Shown piece by piece: positions 15,653 through 25,171 of a stretch of 64,000 bases of DNA. The stretch lies in assembly GCA_017513185.1 (NCBI GenBank), contig JAFXGL010000015.1, positions 1 to 64,000 on the forward strand, read 5' to 3'. The notes below the pieces were generated by a model. That model was not told where the DNA came from. It made no database searches and saw only the letters and a program-made list of their open reading frames with translations. The stretch's first letter is position 1; each line of letters opens with the position of its first letter. Origin of the DNA: Candidatus Saccharimonadota bacterium (GTDB taxonomy: Bacteria; Patescibacteriota; Saccharimonadia; Saccharimonadales; Saccharimonadaceae). A program made the position numbers and the translations under genes.

Positions 15653-18406
15653 CTAGTTGTCTTTGGTTTCTTCGAGGAGGCGACCGAGGTCTTTAAGAGT
15701 GGGGCGGTCGGATTTGTCTTCGGCGGTGTTGGGGGAGATTTTTTGAGCACGGAAAGCCTGTTCAGGGGTCTGAGGCTTTTTGTGCTTGGTGTGTTTGCTC
15801 TTTTTGCGGTATTGGTTGTTTTCGTAAGAGGTCTTTTGGGCGGTCTGGGCGGACTTTTCCCCGGCGGCTTCGGGTTTGAAAGATTTGGACTCCATGATTT
15901 TGGAGGATTGGAACATGAATTCAGCACCAGAGTAGTCATCTTGAGCTATTCCCTGTCGGCCGGAGTCGGAGAGTTCTTTTTTGTATTTTTCGGAGGCTTC
16001 GATGGTTTCACGGATTTCGTCCTCGACGACAGAGCGCGGGCGAGAGTATTGTTCGCGAGAGGACTCGATAATGGCCTCGAGGTTATCAGAGGGGGGATTA
16101 GGGATGGATAGAGTGGTAGCAGAGAAGGCAGGAACCTTTTCGCCGTTGATAATCATGGAGATGATGAAGTTGCGGTTGGCCATCTGGATGAGGTCGGAGC
16201 CTTCGAAGGTGGGCTCAAACTGCTTGACGAGGAGAGGAGCGTCGTCGGCGGAGACGCGGAAGGAGATGGTGGTGCCGACGTTGCCGAAGACGGCGTCGCG
16301 TACGGAGTCGGTCATTTGGGCGATATATTGGTTAGCGACGGTGAGGTTGAGGCCGTATTTGCGAGCCTCGGAGAGAATGACGGCGAAGGAGTCGGTGGCG
16401 AAGTTTTGGAACTCGTCAACGTAGAGGTAGAATGGACGGCGGTCTTTTACGTCGGGAATGTCGGAGCGGGACATGGCGGCGAGCTGGACCTTGGTGACAA
16501 GGAAGGCGCCGAGGATGCCGGCGTTGTCTTCGCCGATGAGGCCCTTAGACAGATTGACAACGAGGATTTTGCCTTCGTCCATGATCTTGCGAACGTCGAA
16601 GGAGGATTTGGGCTGGCCGATGATATTGCGAATAATCGGGTTGGCGGTGAAGGCGCCGACCTTGTTCAAAACTGGGGCAATGGATTCGGTGACTTGTTTG
16701 TCGCCCCAGGTACCGAACTCTTGTTTCCAGAACTGGAGGACGGTAACGTCTTTGCAATAGTCGAGAGTTTCTTTGCGGAAGTCTTTATCGGTGAGCATGC
16801 GGGAGATGTCTAGAAGGGTGGTCTCGGGGCGGTCGAGGAGGGCCAGGAGGGTGTAGCGGAGAATGTGCTCGAGGCGAGGACCCCAAGATTCACCGAACAT
16901 GCGCTTGAGGACACCGATGACCTCGGAGCTGACGTTGGGTTTGCGTGCTGGGTCGGAGAGTTCAAGAGGGTTGAAAGCGACAGGGTGAGCGGTGTCGGCG
17001 GGGTTGAAATAGACAACGTCTTTAATGCGGGATTCGGGGATGAAGCGAAGATTATTGATGGCAAAGTCGCCGTGAGGATCGATGATGCAGTAGCCTTGAT
17101 TATAGAAAATGTCAGAGAGGGCGAAAAGCTCAAGAAGGCCGGATTTACCAGCGCCGGTTTGACCGATGATATAGACGTGGCGGGAGCGGTCACGGCGGAG
17201 GAGACCAAATTGGTGATTGATACCGCGGAAATTGGTGAGACCAAAGGCGGAGATGTTTTCGTCTTCGGCGGGATTGCCAGTGAGGACGGGGAGCTTGGCG
17301 GGGGGCTCGGCGGTCTTAGATGCAGCCCAGACGATATTAGGCGTCTCTACGGAAGTGTGAGGGAGGTGGTAGACGGAGGCGAGTTCGGAGATGTTCAAGA
17401 TGAAGCCGTTGTCGGTGAATTGGCGGAGTTTGTAGCTGTCGAGGGCGGTGGGCTCGAAGGTGGAGCCTTCGACTTTGAAACCGTTGAGGTTGGTGGAGTT
17501 GAACTGTTTGAAGGTACCGACGAGGGCCTGCATGTTGAGCTTGGCATTGATTTCGTCGGCGCCGAGGTAGGCGAGACGAATCTTGACTTCGTAGCCGAGC
17601 TTGGTGGCCTTTTCTTCGGCTTTGGCGATGCGAGTCTTGTCGCGTTCGGAGATTTCTACGGGCTTTGATTCCCCGCCAACGCCACCCTCGGGCGGTTTCC
17701 AGAGCGCGGCGAAAATTTGCGCGAGCCATTTGAGGTCGAAACCGGTGCCAAAGAGGCCGGTGCTGCCACCGCTCTTAATACGGTTAATCCATTTGTCGGT
17801 GGTGCTCTTATGCCAATCGTCGGCTATCGGGCGAGTGAGGATTTGAATCCAGAGCTCTTCCCCGAGGTCTGCATCAAGCTTGGCCAGGGTGCCGGTGATG
17901 CCGGCGAGAGGGTCGACCTCGAAAGAGTCGAAGGTCTTAATAGGGAGAGCGGAATCTTCGGTGAGGGTGAGCTCGGACGAGTAGACAATGGGGTGTTTGT
18001 GGCGGTTGTCGACGTAATCCTCGCTCATTTTGTGGATTTGGACGGTGGGGTATTGAGAGTAAATCTGACCTTCGACGAAGGACTGGAGGATTTTGGGAAC
18101 CCAAACGTAGAAGCGAATCTGACCCTTGGTGGAGACAATCTCGAAACTTAAATGTTCCTGGACGCCGCCGGAGCTTTTGAGCTCGTTTTTGTCTCTTAAA
18201 ATGCCGTGGAGGGAGGCGAAGAGCTGTTCTGCGGCGAGCTCCTTTTTGTCGTTGGTGCGAGGGATTTCTAGCATCAACAAAACAGAGTCGACATTCAAAA
18301 CTTGAAGGCGGTTGGCTTTTTTGTAGTTGCGGTAAGTGAGGTAGGCGAAAAGGCCGACAAGCGGAATCCAGACGAAAGGAGAAAGAATAATGCTTATGAG
18401 TGACAT
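15653..18406 (-). CDS. Membrane-anchored TraG/VirB4-like ATPase (type IV secretion type)
   Basis: 917 residues. An N-terminal transmembrane helix (4-26), a cytoplasmic region to about 400, then a RecA-like motor domain: Walker A GQTGAGKSGLLEL (about 408-416), IIDPHGDFA, Walker B FYLYVDEFQNFA (about 659), and a C-terminal Q-motif-like LTVANQYIAQM. The C-terminal 150 residues are charged and disordered. Related proteins couple DNA or protein substrates to secretion channels; in CPR they are widespread and may serve DNA uptake, pili or secretion. No pilin or VirB6/8 partners are in the window. Confidence 0.85.
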   Translation of the reverse strand: MSLISIILSPFVWIPLVGLFAYLTYRNYKKANRLQVLNVDSVLLMLEIPRTNDKKELAAEQLFASLHGILRDKNELKSSGGVQEHLSFEIVSTKGQIRFYVWVPKILQSFVEGQIYSQYPTVQIHKMSEDYVDNRHKHPIVYSSELTLTEDSALPIKTFDSFEVDPLAGITGTLAKLDADLGEELWIQILTRPIADDWHKSTTDKWINRIKSGGSTGLFGTGFDLKWLAQIFAALWKPPEGGVGGESKPVEISERDKTRIAKAEEKATKLGYEVKIRLAYLGADEINAKLNMQALVGTFKQFNSTNLNGFKVEGSTFEPTALDSYKLRQFTDNGFILNISELASVYHLPHTSVETPNIVWAASKTAEPPAKLPVLTGNPAEDENISAFGLTNFRGINHQFGLLRRDRSRHVYIIGQTGAGKSGLLELFALSDIFYNQGYCIIDPHGDFAINNLRFIPESRIKDVVYFNPADTAHPVAFNPLELSDPARKPNVSSEVIGVLKRMFGESWGPRLEHILRYTLLALLDRPETTLLDISRMLTDKDFRKETLDYCKDVTVLQFWKQEFGTWGDKQVTESIAPVLNKVGAFTANPIIRNIIGQPKSSFDVRKIMDEGKILVVNLSKGLIGEDNAGILGAFLVTKVQLAAMSRSDIPDVKDRRPFYLYVDEFQNFATDSFAVILSEARKYGLNLTVANQYIAQMTDSVRDAVFGNVGTTISFRVSADDAPLLVKQFEPTFEGSDLIQMANRNFIISMIINGEKVPAFSATTLSIPNPPSDNLEAIIESSREQYSRPRSVVEDEIRETIEASEKYKKELSDSGRQGIAQDDYSGAEFMFQSSKIMESKSFKPEAAGEKSAQTAQKTSYENNQYRKKSKHTKHKKPQTPEQAFRAQKISPNTAEDKSDRPTLKDLGRLLEETKDN

Positions 18407-18434
18407 TTATTATATTTTACCATATTTGGTAAAA

Positions 18435-19463
18435 TTACGCGAGCGTAAACGCGTTTTTGTCGACTTTTTTGAAGAGTTTTTTGTTCTGGAGATTGAGGAG
18501 AATGGTAGTTTCTTTGACTTTGCGGGATTCCATGACGCGGGCGACGATTTCTTCGCGGGAGAGAGGCCTATCCGCTTCTTCGAGAACGGCGGTGATGATT
18601 TCTGAGACAGTTCCCTTTTTGTAGCCCCAAGTATCGAGGGCGTAGATGCCACGGCCGATGAGGACGAAACGCGGGTCTTTGATGAGTTCGTTGTGAATGG
18701 CCTGAGTGGTGACGTTTTTGCGCTTAAAATTGCTGTCGGCGATGGCGGCGGCGATGTCATTGAAGTGCATCGGCTCTTTTTTGGATTCGAGGATGACGTA
18801 GATTTTGTCACGGATGTTTTTGGGGTTGACAGCCGGCCACTTAGCGAGGCCCCAGAGGCCGTTTAAGGTGGCGAGCTGTTTGGAAACGCTAGCGACGGCG
18901 GCAATTTGAGACGGGTGTTCGTAGGTGAGCTGAGCGTCGAGTTCGTCGAGGGTCATGGGAGACTTGTGTTCTTTGATGAGCTTGACGATGGTGTCGACTT
19001 TGGCGCGGAGGGCTTTTTCGTCACCGACGTCGGAGATGGCGACGGCGTTGAAATATTTGTCGTTTTCGGTGACGACGGTGAGGTTGGAGGAGATATCAGC
19101 GAGGAAGCTCAAGGAAGCACGGTCGGCATTGGTGGCTTTGTCACCAAAAATTTTCTCGGCGAGAGTGGTAACCCTGGCGACACGGCCAAGCTCGGCGAGA
19201 TTACGAATGATGAGTTTTTCGGCGGCGGGGAGATTAGGAATCTTGCCCTGAGAAGCAGCAATGCGGAGACGGACGAGGATGACTTTTTCCAATTGGCGAA
19301 CGCGTTCCCTGGTAACGGAGAGAGTTTCTCCGATTTGTTCAAGGGTCTCTTTTTGCCCGCAGAGTCCAAAACGTTTCTCAACGATTTTGCGCTCGCGGTC
19401 TTGGTCGATAATACTGAGACTACCTTTGATCGCTTGCGCGACCAGGTCGGCGTTTTGTTCCAT
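18435..19463 (-). CDS. Sigma70 region-4 / HARE-HTH transcription factor
   Basis: 342 residues. The N-terminal 75 carry a sigma region 4 HTH (RFGLCGQKETLEQIGETLSVTRERVRQLE). The C-terminal half has a HARE-HTH-like domain (MHFNDIAAAIA... DPRFVLIGRGIYALDTWG), the winged helix found in the RNA polymerase delta subunit, and a final HTH-like segment. No sigma region 2 is present, so it is not a full sigma factor. Probably an RNAP-associated regulator. Own promoter at 19520-19548. Confidence 0.8.
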   Translation of the reverse strand: MEQNADLVAQAIKGSLSIIDQDRERKIVEKRFGLCGQKETLEQIGETLSVTRERVRQLEKVILVRLRIAASQGKIPNLPAAEKLIIRNLAELGRVARVTTLAEKIFGDKATNADRASLSFLADISSNLTVVTENDKYFNAVAISDVGDEKALRAKVDTIVKLIKEHKSPMTLDELDAQLTYEHPSQIAAVASVSKQLATLNGLWGLAKWPAVNPKNIRDKIYVILESKKEPMHFNDIAAAIADSNFKRKNVTTQAIHNELIKDPRFVLIGRGIYALDTWGYKKGTVSEIITAVLEEADRPLSREEIVARVMESRKVKETTILLNLQNKKLFKKVDKNAFTLA

Positions 19464-19519
19464 TGGATATTTCCTTATTGTCCACCCCGGTTAATAAATA
19501 ATTATTGAAACTTAAATAT

Positions 19520-19548
19520 AATATAACATAAATTAGTAATAGTGTCAA
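19520..19548 (-). promoter_or_regulatory. Promoter of the sigma4/HARE gene
   Basis: Minus strand TTGACA (19548-19543), a 17-bp spacer, TATATT (19525-19520), leaving a leader of about 50 nt before the start at 19463. The rest of 19464-19637 is AT-rich without a gene. Confidence 0.7.
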
Positions 19549-19637
19549 CTAATTTGTGCTGATTTAAGGTACATTTTTCTCTTTCAAATTATTGTAGCAC
19601 AATTTTTACAAAATGTGCAAGAAAATTATAAAAAAGT

Positions 19638-21977
19638 TTACTTTTTTGCGGTTTGTTTCTTTTTGCTTGTGCTTTTTTTGGTTTTCTTGGATGCTTTTTT
19701 GAGAGCGGTGGCGCCAGGAAGGGCTTTGGTGCCGAACTTTTTGAGGAGCATATCTTCGGCTTGTTTTTTGGTGATTTTTTTCGCGTCGGTATCTTTAGGG
19801 ATTTTGACGTTGTTGCGACGGCCGCAACCTTTGATGTAGGGGCCGTAGGCGCCGTTTACTATCATGATGCCATTACCAAAATCTTTGATGATGCTCTTTA
19901 GTTTGGCGTCGTAGAGGACTTGAGCGTCGGCGAAGGCAATGGTATAGGGGTCTTTGCCTTTTAGTGGGATGTTGTATTTGCCGGCTTTGAGGTAGGGGCC
20001 GAAGGGGCCGGAAGCGGCAATGAGCTCGGTGCCGTCTTTGGTGGTGCCGAGGCTGCGCGGGAGAGTGGGGAGGGCGAGCTGCTTTAAGGCGTCTTCCAAG
20101 GTGACGGTTTTAACGGTCTTGCCCTTAGGAAGAGGAACGAAGCGAGGCTTCTGCCCACAGTCTTTTTCGTTAAGTCCTAGTTGGATGAAGCCGCCGTTTT
20201 TGCCGATTTTAGCGAAGATGGGCTTGCCGGTGGCGGGATCTTGGCCTAACTCGGTGGCGGAGTTGTAACGGTCGATGAAGGAGGAGTGGTCGACGAGCTC
20301 GGAGAAGGGGGTGTAAAAGTCGCGGAGCATTTTGACGCGGTCGAGCTTTTGCTCGGCGATTTTGTCGAGCTTAGTTTCTACGTCGGCGGTGAAGCCGTAG
20401 TCGACGATTTGGTCGAAGTGGTCGGTGAGAAAGTCGGAGACGAGTTCGCCGATGGGGGTGGGGAGAAGCTTGCCTTTGGTGGCGCCGGATTTTTCTTCAA
20501 CTGTTGTATTTTTTACAACATTATTTTCGAGAACGAGTTCGATGACTTTGCGGTTTTTCCCTTCGGATTCGCCTTTTTTGACGTAGCCGCGGGACTGGAT
20601 GGCGGTCATGATACTGGCGTAGGTGGACGGGCGGCCGATGCCGAGCTCTTCGAGCTTTTTGACGAGGGAGCCCTCGGTGTAGCGGGCGGGCGGTTTGGCG
20701 AAGGTTTGGCGGGCGGTGATTTTGAGGGCGTTGACAATGTCGCCTTTGGCGAGAGTGGGGAGTTCGAGGTCTTTTTGTTTGCCGTAGACCTTGAGAAAGC
20801 CGTCGAAGATGACGATTTCTCCCTGGGCTTTGAAGAGTTTATCGGGGGCTTTGTCGGGCTTTAGAGTGACGGTGGTCTTGGCAACCTTGGCATTGGCCAT
20901 TTGGGTGGCGAGAGTGCGGGCGCGAATAAGCTTGTAGAGCTTGCGCTCGTAATCGTTGGCGCCAGCGACGTCGACTTCAATGTGGGTGGGGCGGATGGCC
21001 TCGTGAGCCTCCTGGGCGCCGGCGGATTTGGTTTTGAAGTGGCGGACGTGGAGGTATTGTTTGCCGTAGGTGGATTCGATGTAGGCGGCCATGGCAACGA
21101 TGGCTTGCTTTGATAGGTTGAGCGAGTCGGTGCGGTGGTAGGTGATGTGGCCGGCCTGGTAGAGGCCCTGGGCGGCGCGCATGGTGGTACTGGAGCTGAA
21201 GCCAAGGCGGGAGTTGGCCTCAATCTGGAGGGCGGCGGTGGCAAAGGGGACGGGATTAGGCTTTAGAGCTTCGGATTTGTCGATTTTATCGACGGTGAAC
21301 CTAGCTCCGTTTAAGGTGTCTAGGAGATTTTTGGCGGTTTCTTCGGTCTCCGGAGAGTGCTTGTCTAGGGTGGCGAGAAAGTCGTGGCCGCGGTCGCCCT
21401 TGAAGGTGCCGGTGACTTTGAAGGAGAATTTTTCTTTGGTGTGCTCGATTTCTCGTTCTTTTTCTACAATGAGACGGAGGGCCGGAGACTGGACGCGGCC
21501 GGCGGAGATGGCGCCGGGGACTTTGCGGCGGACGACGCCGGAGAGATCGAAGCCGACGAGCATGTCGAGAGTTTGGCGGGCCTGTTGGCTTTGAACCATG
21601 GCCATGTCGACGGTTCTCGGGTGTTTAATGGCTTCTTCTAGAGCGGGTTTGGTGATTTCGTGGAAGGTGATGCGGTGGGTGGATTCGGGGAGGTTTAGGA
21701 CCTGCAAGAGGTGCCAAGAGATGGATTCGCCTTCGCGGTCTTCATCGGTCGCGAGCCAGACGGTGTCGGCTTCTTTGACGGCTTTTTTGAGTTCGCGGAC
21801 GACTTTGGTGTGGCCGGGGTCGATCTCGTAAGTGACGGAGAAGTTGTTTTTGATGTCTACTTTGGTGTCTTTTCTAATGTGGCCGACGCTTGAGAGGACA
21901 TGAAAATCATGGCCTAAGTATTTTTCGATAGTTTTGGCCTTAGCGGGAGACTCGACGATGACGAGGTTTTTAGACAT
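19638..21977 (-). CDS. topA: DNA topoisomerase I
   Basis: Type IA topoisomerase that relaxes negative supercoils. TOPRIM domain at the N-terminus (MSKNLVIVESPAKAKTIEKYLG; ATDEDREGESISWHL), active-site Tyr in ITYHRTDSLNLS, and the PSTYASIM motif. The C-terminus lacks Cys4 zinc ribbons and instead has topoisomerase C-repeats (GPFGPYLKAGKYNIPL; GAYGPYIKGCGRRNNVKIP) and a Lys-rich tail. I start at the ATG at 21977: the minus-strand TATTAT ends 6 nt upstream, giving a leaderless mRNA, and the upstream MCYYNL codons would precede the transcript. Confidence 0.95.
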   Translation of the reverse strand: MSKNLVIVESPAKAKTIEKYLGHDFHVLSSVGHIRKDTKVDIKNNFSVTYEIDPGHTKVVRELKKAVKEADTVWLATDEDREGESISWHLLQVLNLPESTHRITFHEITKPALEEAIKHPRTVDMAMVQSQQARQTLDMLVGFDLSGVVRRKVPGAISAGRVQSPALRLIVEKEREIEHTKEKFSFKVTGTFKGDRGHDFLATLDKHSPETEETAKNLLDTLNGARFTVDKIDKSEALKPNPVPFATAALQIEANSRLGFSSSTTMRAAQGLYQAGHITYHRTDSLNLSKQAIVAMAAYIESTYGKQYLHVRHFKTKSAGAQEAHEAIRPTHIEVDVAGANDYERKLYKLIRARTLATQMANAKVAKTTVTLKPDKAPDKLFKAQGEIVIFDGFLKVYGKQKDLELPTLAKGDIVNALKITARQTFAKPPARYTEGSLVKKLEELGIGRPSTYASIMTAIQSRGYVKKGESEGKNRKVIELVLENNVVKNTTVEEKSGATKGKLLPTPIGELVSDFLTDHFDQIVDYGFTADVETKLDKIAEQKLDRVKMLRDFYTPFSELVDHSSFIDRYNSATELGQDPATGKPIFAKIGKNGGFIQLGLNEKDCGQKPRFVPLPKGKTVKTVTLEDALKQLALPTLPRSLGTTKDGTELIAASGPFGPYLKAGKYNIPLKGKDPYTIAFADAQVLYDAKLKSIIKDFGNGIMIVNGAYGPYIKGCGRRNNVKIPKDTDAKKITKKQAEDMLLKKFGTKALPGATALKKASKKTKKSTSKKKQTAKK

Positions 21978-22005
21978 GAGGTTATAATAACACAAAAACT
22001 ATAAA

Positions 22006-22116
22006 GTTGACAATCCATGTTTGTTCGACACGGGTCGCGACGGCCCGTCGTTACGGGCGTCGCGCCCTATCGCTCGCTCGTAAGCTGCGCAATGTCTCAC
22101 AAACAGAATTGTCAAC
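22006..22116. repeat. Foldback element E4 between dprA and topA
   Basis: GTTGACAAT (22006-22014) pairs with ATTGTCAAC (22108-22116), with TTTGT/ACAAA inside and an inner GC-rich hairpin GCGACG-gCCCGT/ACGGGc-GTCGC. It ends exactly before the dprA stop codon (22117-22119). It carries CGCTCGCT, as in E5. Confidence 0.65.
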
Positions 22117-22992
22117 TTAATTTAGTGTCCAGTAGTTAGCGCCTAGTGATTTTACGACGCCTTTGATCTCTAACATTGTGATGGTTTGGTTGAACGTTAC
22201 TACATCTAGGTCTAATTTTTCTATAATTAAATCTCCGTCATGATATCCATTTGCCAAAAGTTGTAGTACGTTTCTTTCTTCATTTGTGTCTGCGAATAGG
22301 GAGATTTGTTCTAGGCGAGATTGTTTGTTTTTCTTTGTACTAGGAAATAAGTATTTTAGAAAGTCATCTATGCCGAGGTATGGGTTAGCCCCTGAGGCTA
22401 GCAATCTATTGCATCCCTGGCTAGTTTGCTTGTTAATGTCTCCCGGTACCGCGAAGAGGTCTTTGCCTTGATTGAGGGCGTGAGAGGCGGTGTTTAAGCT
22501 GCCTGAGCGTTCCCTGGCCTCTACCACAACTACTGCGTCTGCCAATCCTGAAATGAGACGGTTTCTTTCTAGGAAAGAGTAGCGATAATCTAATTTATCG
22601 CCCAAGTGATATTCGCTAGCGACTACCCCGCCGCGTTCGACGATTTTTTCTGCGAGCGGAATGTGGGCGGAGGGGTGGATTTTTTCGATTTCGGTGCCGA
22701 GGATGGCGATGGTGGTGCCGCCGCCGTCGAGGCACCCCTTGGCGGCGATGGAGTCGATGCCGTAGGCGAGGCCGGAAACGACGATAATTCCCTTTTCTCC
22801 GAGGGCTTTAGCGAGGTTGTAGGCGATTTCTTCGCCATATTTGCTGTTTTTGCGGGCGCCGACGATGGCGACGGTTTTGATGCGTTTTTCTGGCCATTTG
22901 CCGTAATAATACAATAATTTAGGCTTAAGCGCAATGGTGTCTAACACTTGGGTATATTCGGTGTCTAGAGGTCGGATTTCGTTGATTTTCAT
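22117..22992 (-). CDS. dprA: DNA processing protein A
   Basis: Loads RecA on incoming single-stranded DNA in natural transformation. Rossmann fold: KTVAIVGARKNSKYGEEIAYNLA, IIVVSGLAYGIDSIAAKGCL, TIAILGTEIEKIHPSAH, and NRLISGLADAVVVVEARERSGSLNTA. A short winged-helix-like C-terminus follows. 291 residues, slightly short. Base composition changes inside the gene: 22117-22620 is less skewed and more AT-rich than about 22625-22900. Confidence 0.93.
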   Translation of the reverse strand: MKINEIRPLDTEYTQVLDTIALKPKLLYYYGKWPEKRIKTVAIVGARKNSKYGEEIAYNLAKALGEKGIIVVSGLAYGIDSIAAKGCLDGGGTTIAILGTEIEKIHPSAHIPLAEKIVERGGVVASEYHLGDKLDYRYSFLERNRLISGLADAVVVVEARERSGSLNTASHALNQGKDLFAVPGDINKQTSQGCNRLLASGANPYLGIDDFLKYLFPSTKKNKQSRLEQISLFADTNEERNVLQLLANGYHDGDLIIEKLDLDVVTFNQTITMLEIKGVVKSLGANYWTLN

Positions 22993-23011
22993 AAAAAATG
23001 TGAAAAAAGTG

Positions 23012-23040
23012 TTGACTTTTTCTGCTTAAAGTGATATAAT
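23012..23040 (+). promoter_or_regulatory. Strong promoter of the RNA gene
   Basis: TTGACT (23012-23017), a 17-bp spacer, TATAAT (23035-23040). Transcription should start near 23047. It diverges from dprA. Confidence 0.85.
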
Positions 23041-23046
23041 GGTCAC

Positions 23047-23380
23047 AAGTTGGGGTTGCATAGGCCCCAAACTGTACCTAAATAAACTATAACAGATGTT
23101 ACGCTATTAGTGTAACAGAAGTTGCGTGCTTTTGAAACCCCTCGGACTTTTAATTTCTTCTTCAATGGTTTTAAGTCTTATAAGTATTACCTCCACTTTG
23201 AGAGGACCTTCGAAGGCATAGCAACCCCCATAACCGGCGGGCCCCAATTTTGTGTGAGGTGGGTCGCGCTTCCGGGGCTTCCCCCGGTATCAAATCGAAG
23301 CGTTGTGGGGTGCATAAAGTACCCTCGGTGTAGAATAGGTGATGCCCACCCTTACCTATTCTACATTGAGGGTATTTTTA
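23047..23380 (+). ncRNA. Unassigned structured RNA gene, about 330 nt
   Basis: A near-consensus promoter, no convincing ORF, and a very strong terminator. The 5' hairpin TTGGGG-ttgcata-gGCCCCAA has an alternative partner: GGGGTTGC can also pair with GCAACCCC near 23219. Other stems: CCTC-cactttga-GAGG, CCGGGG-ctt-CCCCGG, CGCTTC/GAAGCG. I looked for tmRNA (tRNA-like ends, CCA), RNase P (conserved core) and SRP RNA (GGAA loop) signatures and found none. A 6S-like role is possible but unproven. Confidence 0.6.
23320..23380. terminator. Long bidirectional terminator
   Basis: TACCCTC plus TGTAGAATAGGT pair with ACCTATTCTACA plus GAGGGTA, followed by TTTTTA. It ends the RNA gene on the plus strand and abuts the pth stop codon at 23378. 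Confidence 0.88.
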
Positions 23381-23890
23381 TTGTGCGAGTTTTTGGGAAA
23401 TCTGTTTTAAGATTTCTGGGAGCTGTTGTTTTTCTGCGTCGGTGAAGCGACTCAGGACAAAGTCGACGTCGCCGATTTTCTGGCGGAGTTCGTCGTTGCC
23501 GGTGCCAAGGCGGAGGCGGGGGAAGTTTTCTGTGCCGAGGTGGGCGATGACGGACTTGAGGCCGTTGTTGCCGCCGGCGGAGCCGGATTGTCTCTCGCGG
23601 ATGGTGCCAAATTGTAGGTTGAAATCGTCGCAGACGCACAGAATGTTTTCTGGCGGGATTTTGTAGAAGTCGGCAAAGGCGCGGACGCTTTGGCCGATGT
23701 CGTTGTAGAAAGTTTGGGGCTTGATAAAAATGGTGTCGCCTTGTTTTTTGTAGATGGCGTTAAATTTTTCGTGAGGCTCCCATTCTAAGTTGTTGATTTT
23801 GAAGTAAAAATCTAGGGCGAGGAAGCCGAAGTTGTGGCGCGTAAAATTGTACTGGCTGCCAGGGTTGCCAAAGGCGACAATGAGTTTCAT
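23378..23890 (-). CDS. pth: Peptidyl-tRNA hydrolase
   Basis: Recycles peptidyl-tRNA. 170 residues with FGNPGSQYNFTRHNFGFLALD at the N-terminus (catalytic His in TRHNFG), IKPQTFYNDIG, and CVCDDFNLQFGTIRERQSGSAGGNNGLKSVI. The usual LPxG...R segment is varied (FGTIRERQSGSAGG). TATAAT lies 6 nt before the ATG, a leaderless start. Confidence 0.93.
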   Translation of the reverse strand: MKLIVAFGNPGSQYNFTRHNFGFLALDFYFKINNLEWEPHEKFNAIYKKQGDTIFIKPQTFYNDIGQSVRAFADFYKIPPENILCVCDDFNLQFGTIRERQSGSAGGNNGLKSVIAHLGTENFPRLRLGTGNDELRQKIGDVDFVLSRFTDAEKQQLPEILKQISQKLAQ

Positions 23891-23913
23891 GGGTATATTA
23901 TAACACGCGGACG

Positions 23914-25101
23914 TTAGTCGCGGGAGAAGAGGTCGCGAGTATAAACTTTCTTTTTGACGTCTTTGAGGTCGTCGGTGATGCGGTTGGCAAGGATGATGGA
24001 GCAGCTGTCTTTGAAGCTGGTGAGGTCGCTGGTGACTGGGGCGCCATTGAATTCAGGGTCATTTAGAGCGGGTTCGTAGATAAGGACGTCTTTGCCTTCG
24101 GCGAGGAGGTGCTTGATGATGTCTTGGATGGCGGAGGCGCGGAAGTTGTCGGAGTCGGATTTCATGGTGAGGCGGTAGATGCCTACGACGTCGGGGTTTT
24201 TGGCGATGACGTCATCAGCGATGAACCTTTTGCGGGTGTCGTTGGACTTGACGATGGCTTCGATGAGGTTTTGCGGGACGGTTTTGTAGTTGGCCAGGAG
24301 CTGTTTGGTGTCTTTGGGGAGGCAGTAGCCGCCATAGCCGAAGGAGGGGTTGTTGTAGTGAGTGCCGATGCGCGGGTCAAGGCAGACTCCGTCGATGATG
24401 CTTTTGGTGTCGAGGCCTTTGGCGGTGGCGTAAGTGTCGAGTTCGTTGAAGTAGGCAACGCGGAGGGCGAGGTAAGTATTAGCGAAGAGCTTGACGGCCT
24501 CGGCTTCGGTGCTGTTCATGAAGAGGACGGGAGTGTCTTTTTTCTCGCAAGCGTCAAGGAGGAGGCTGGCGAAGGTTTTGGCCTGTTTTGTATCGCTGCC
24601 GACGATGATGCGGGAGGGGTAGAGGTTGTCGTAGAGGGCTTTGCCTTCGCGGAGGAATTCGGGGGAGAAAAAGATGTTCTCTATGTCATATTTTTCTTTG
24701 ACGCTGTCAATGTAGCCAACAGGGATGGTGGATTTGACGACCATGGTGATTTTATGGTCTTTGTCTAGGCTTAAGACCTTTTCTATAATGTCTTCGACGG
24801 AAGAAGTGTCGAAGAAGTTTTGCTTTTCGTCGTAGTTAGTGGGAGTGGAGATGATGACGAAGTCGGCATTTTTAAAGGCTTCTTCGTAGTCGAGAGTGGC
24901 TTTTAGGTTGAGCTGGCGCTTGCCGTCCTTGGCTTCGGCGAAGAATTTTTCGATGTATTCATCTTGGATGGGGGAGATGAAGCTGTTGATCATCCGGACT
25001 TTTTCGGGGATGATGTCGAGCGCGATGACTTCGTGGTTTTGGCTTAAAAGAGTGGCGAGCGAGAGGCCGACGTAGCCCGTGCCGGCGATGGCGATTTTCA
25101 T
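23914..25101 (-). CDS. ugd: UDP-glucose/GDP-mannose 6-dehydrogenase family
   Basis: Oxidises a nucleotide sugar to the uronate (UDP-Glc to UDP-GlcA likely). 395 residues: NAD site [49 protein letters not shown], and the active-site Cys in [16 protein letters not shown]. The product would feed the epimerase encoded upstream (25172-26227) for the EPS pathway. The short [17 protein letters not shown]-domain resembles streptococcal HasB/Ugd forms. Confidence 0.92.
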   Translation of the reverse strand: MKIAIAGTGYVGLSLATLLSQNHEVIALDIIPEKVRMINSFISPIQDEYIEKFFAEAKDGKRQLNLKATLDYEEAFKNADFVIISTPTNYDEKQNFFDTSSVEDIIEKVLSLDKDHKITMVVKSTIPVGYIDSVKEKYDIENIFFSPEFLREGKALYDNLYPSRIIVGSDTKQAKTFASLLLDACEKKDTPVLFMNSTEAEAVKLFANTYLALRVAYFNELDTYATAKGLDTKSIIDGVCLDPRIGTHYNNPSFGYGGYCLPKDTKQLLANYKTVPQNLIEAIVKSNDTRKRFIADDVIAKNPDVVGIYRLTMKSDSDNFRASAIQDIIKHLLAEGKDVLIYEPALNDPEFNGAPVTSDLTSFKDSCSIILANRITDDLKDVKKKVYTRDLFSRD

Positions 25102-25171
25102 GTGATAATTCCCTGTTAGGTTTTTAAAATAGTTGATTTTATATTACACTATTTTGGGTGATTTGTCAATT

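Noticed and set aside
23047..23380. tmRNA, RNase P or SRP RNA
   Set aside because: No tRNA-like ends with CCA, no RNase P core, no SRP GGAA tetraloop seen.
23122..23445. 107-codon ORF in the 23 kb RNA gene
   Set aside because: Crosses the terminator and enters pth antisense; no SD and no family. The region fits a non-coding RNA better.
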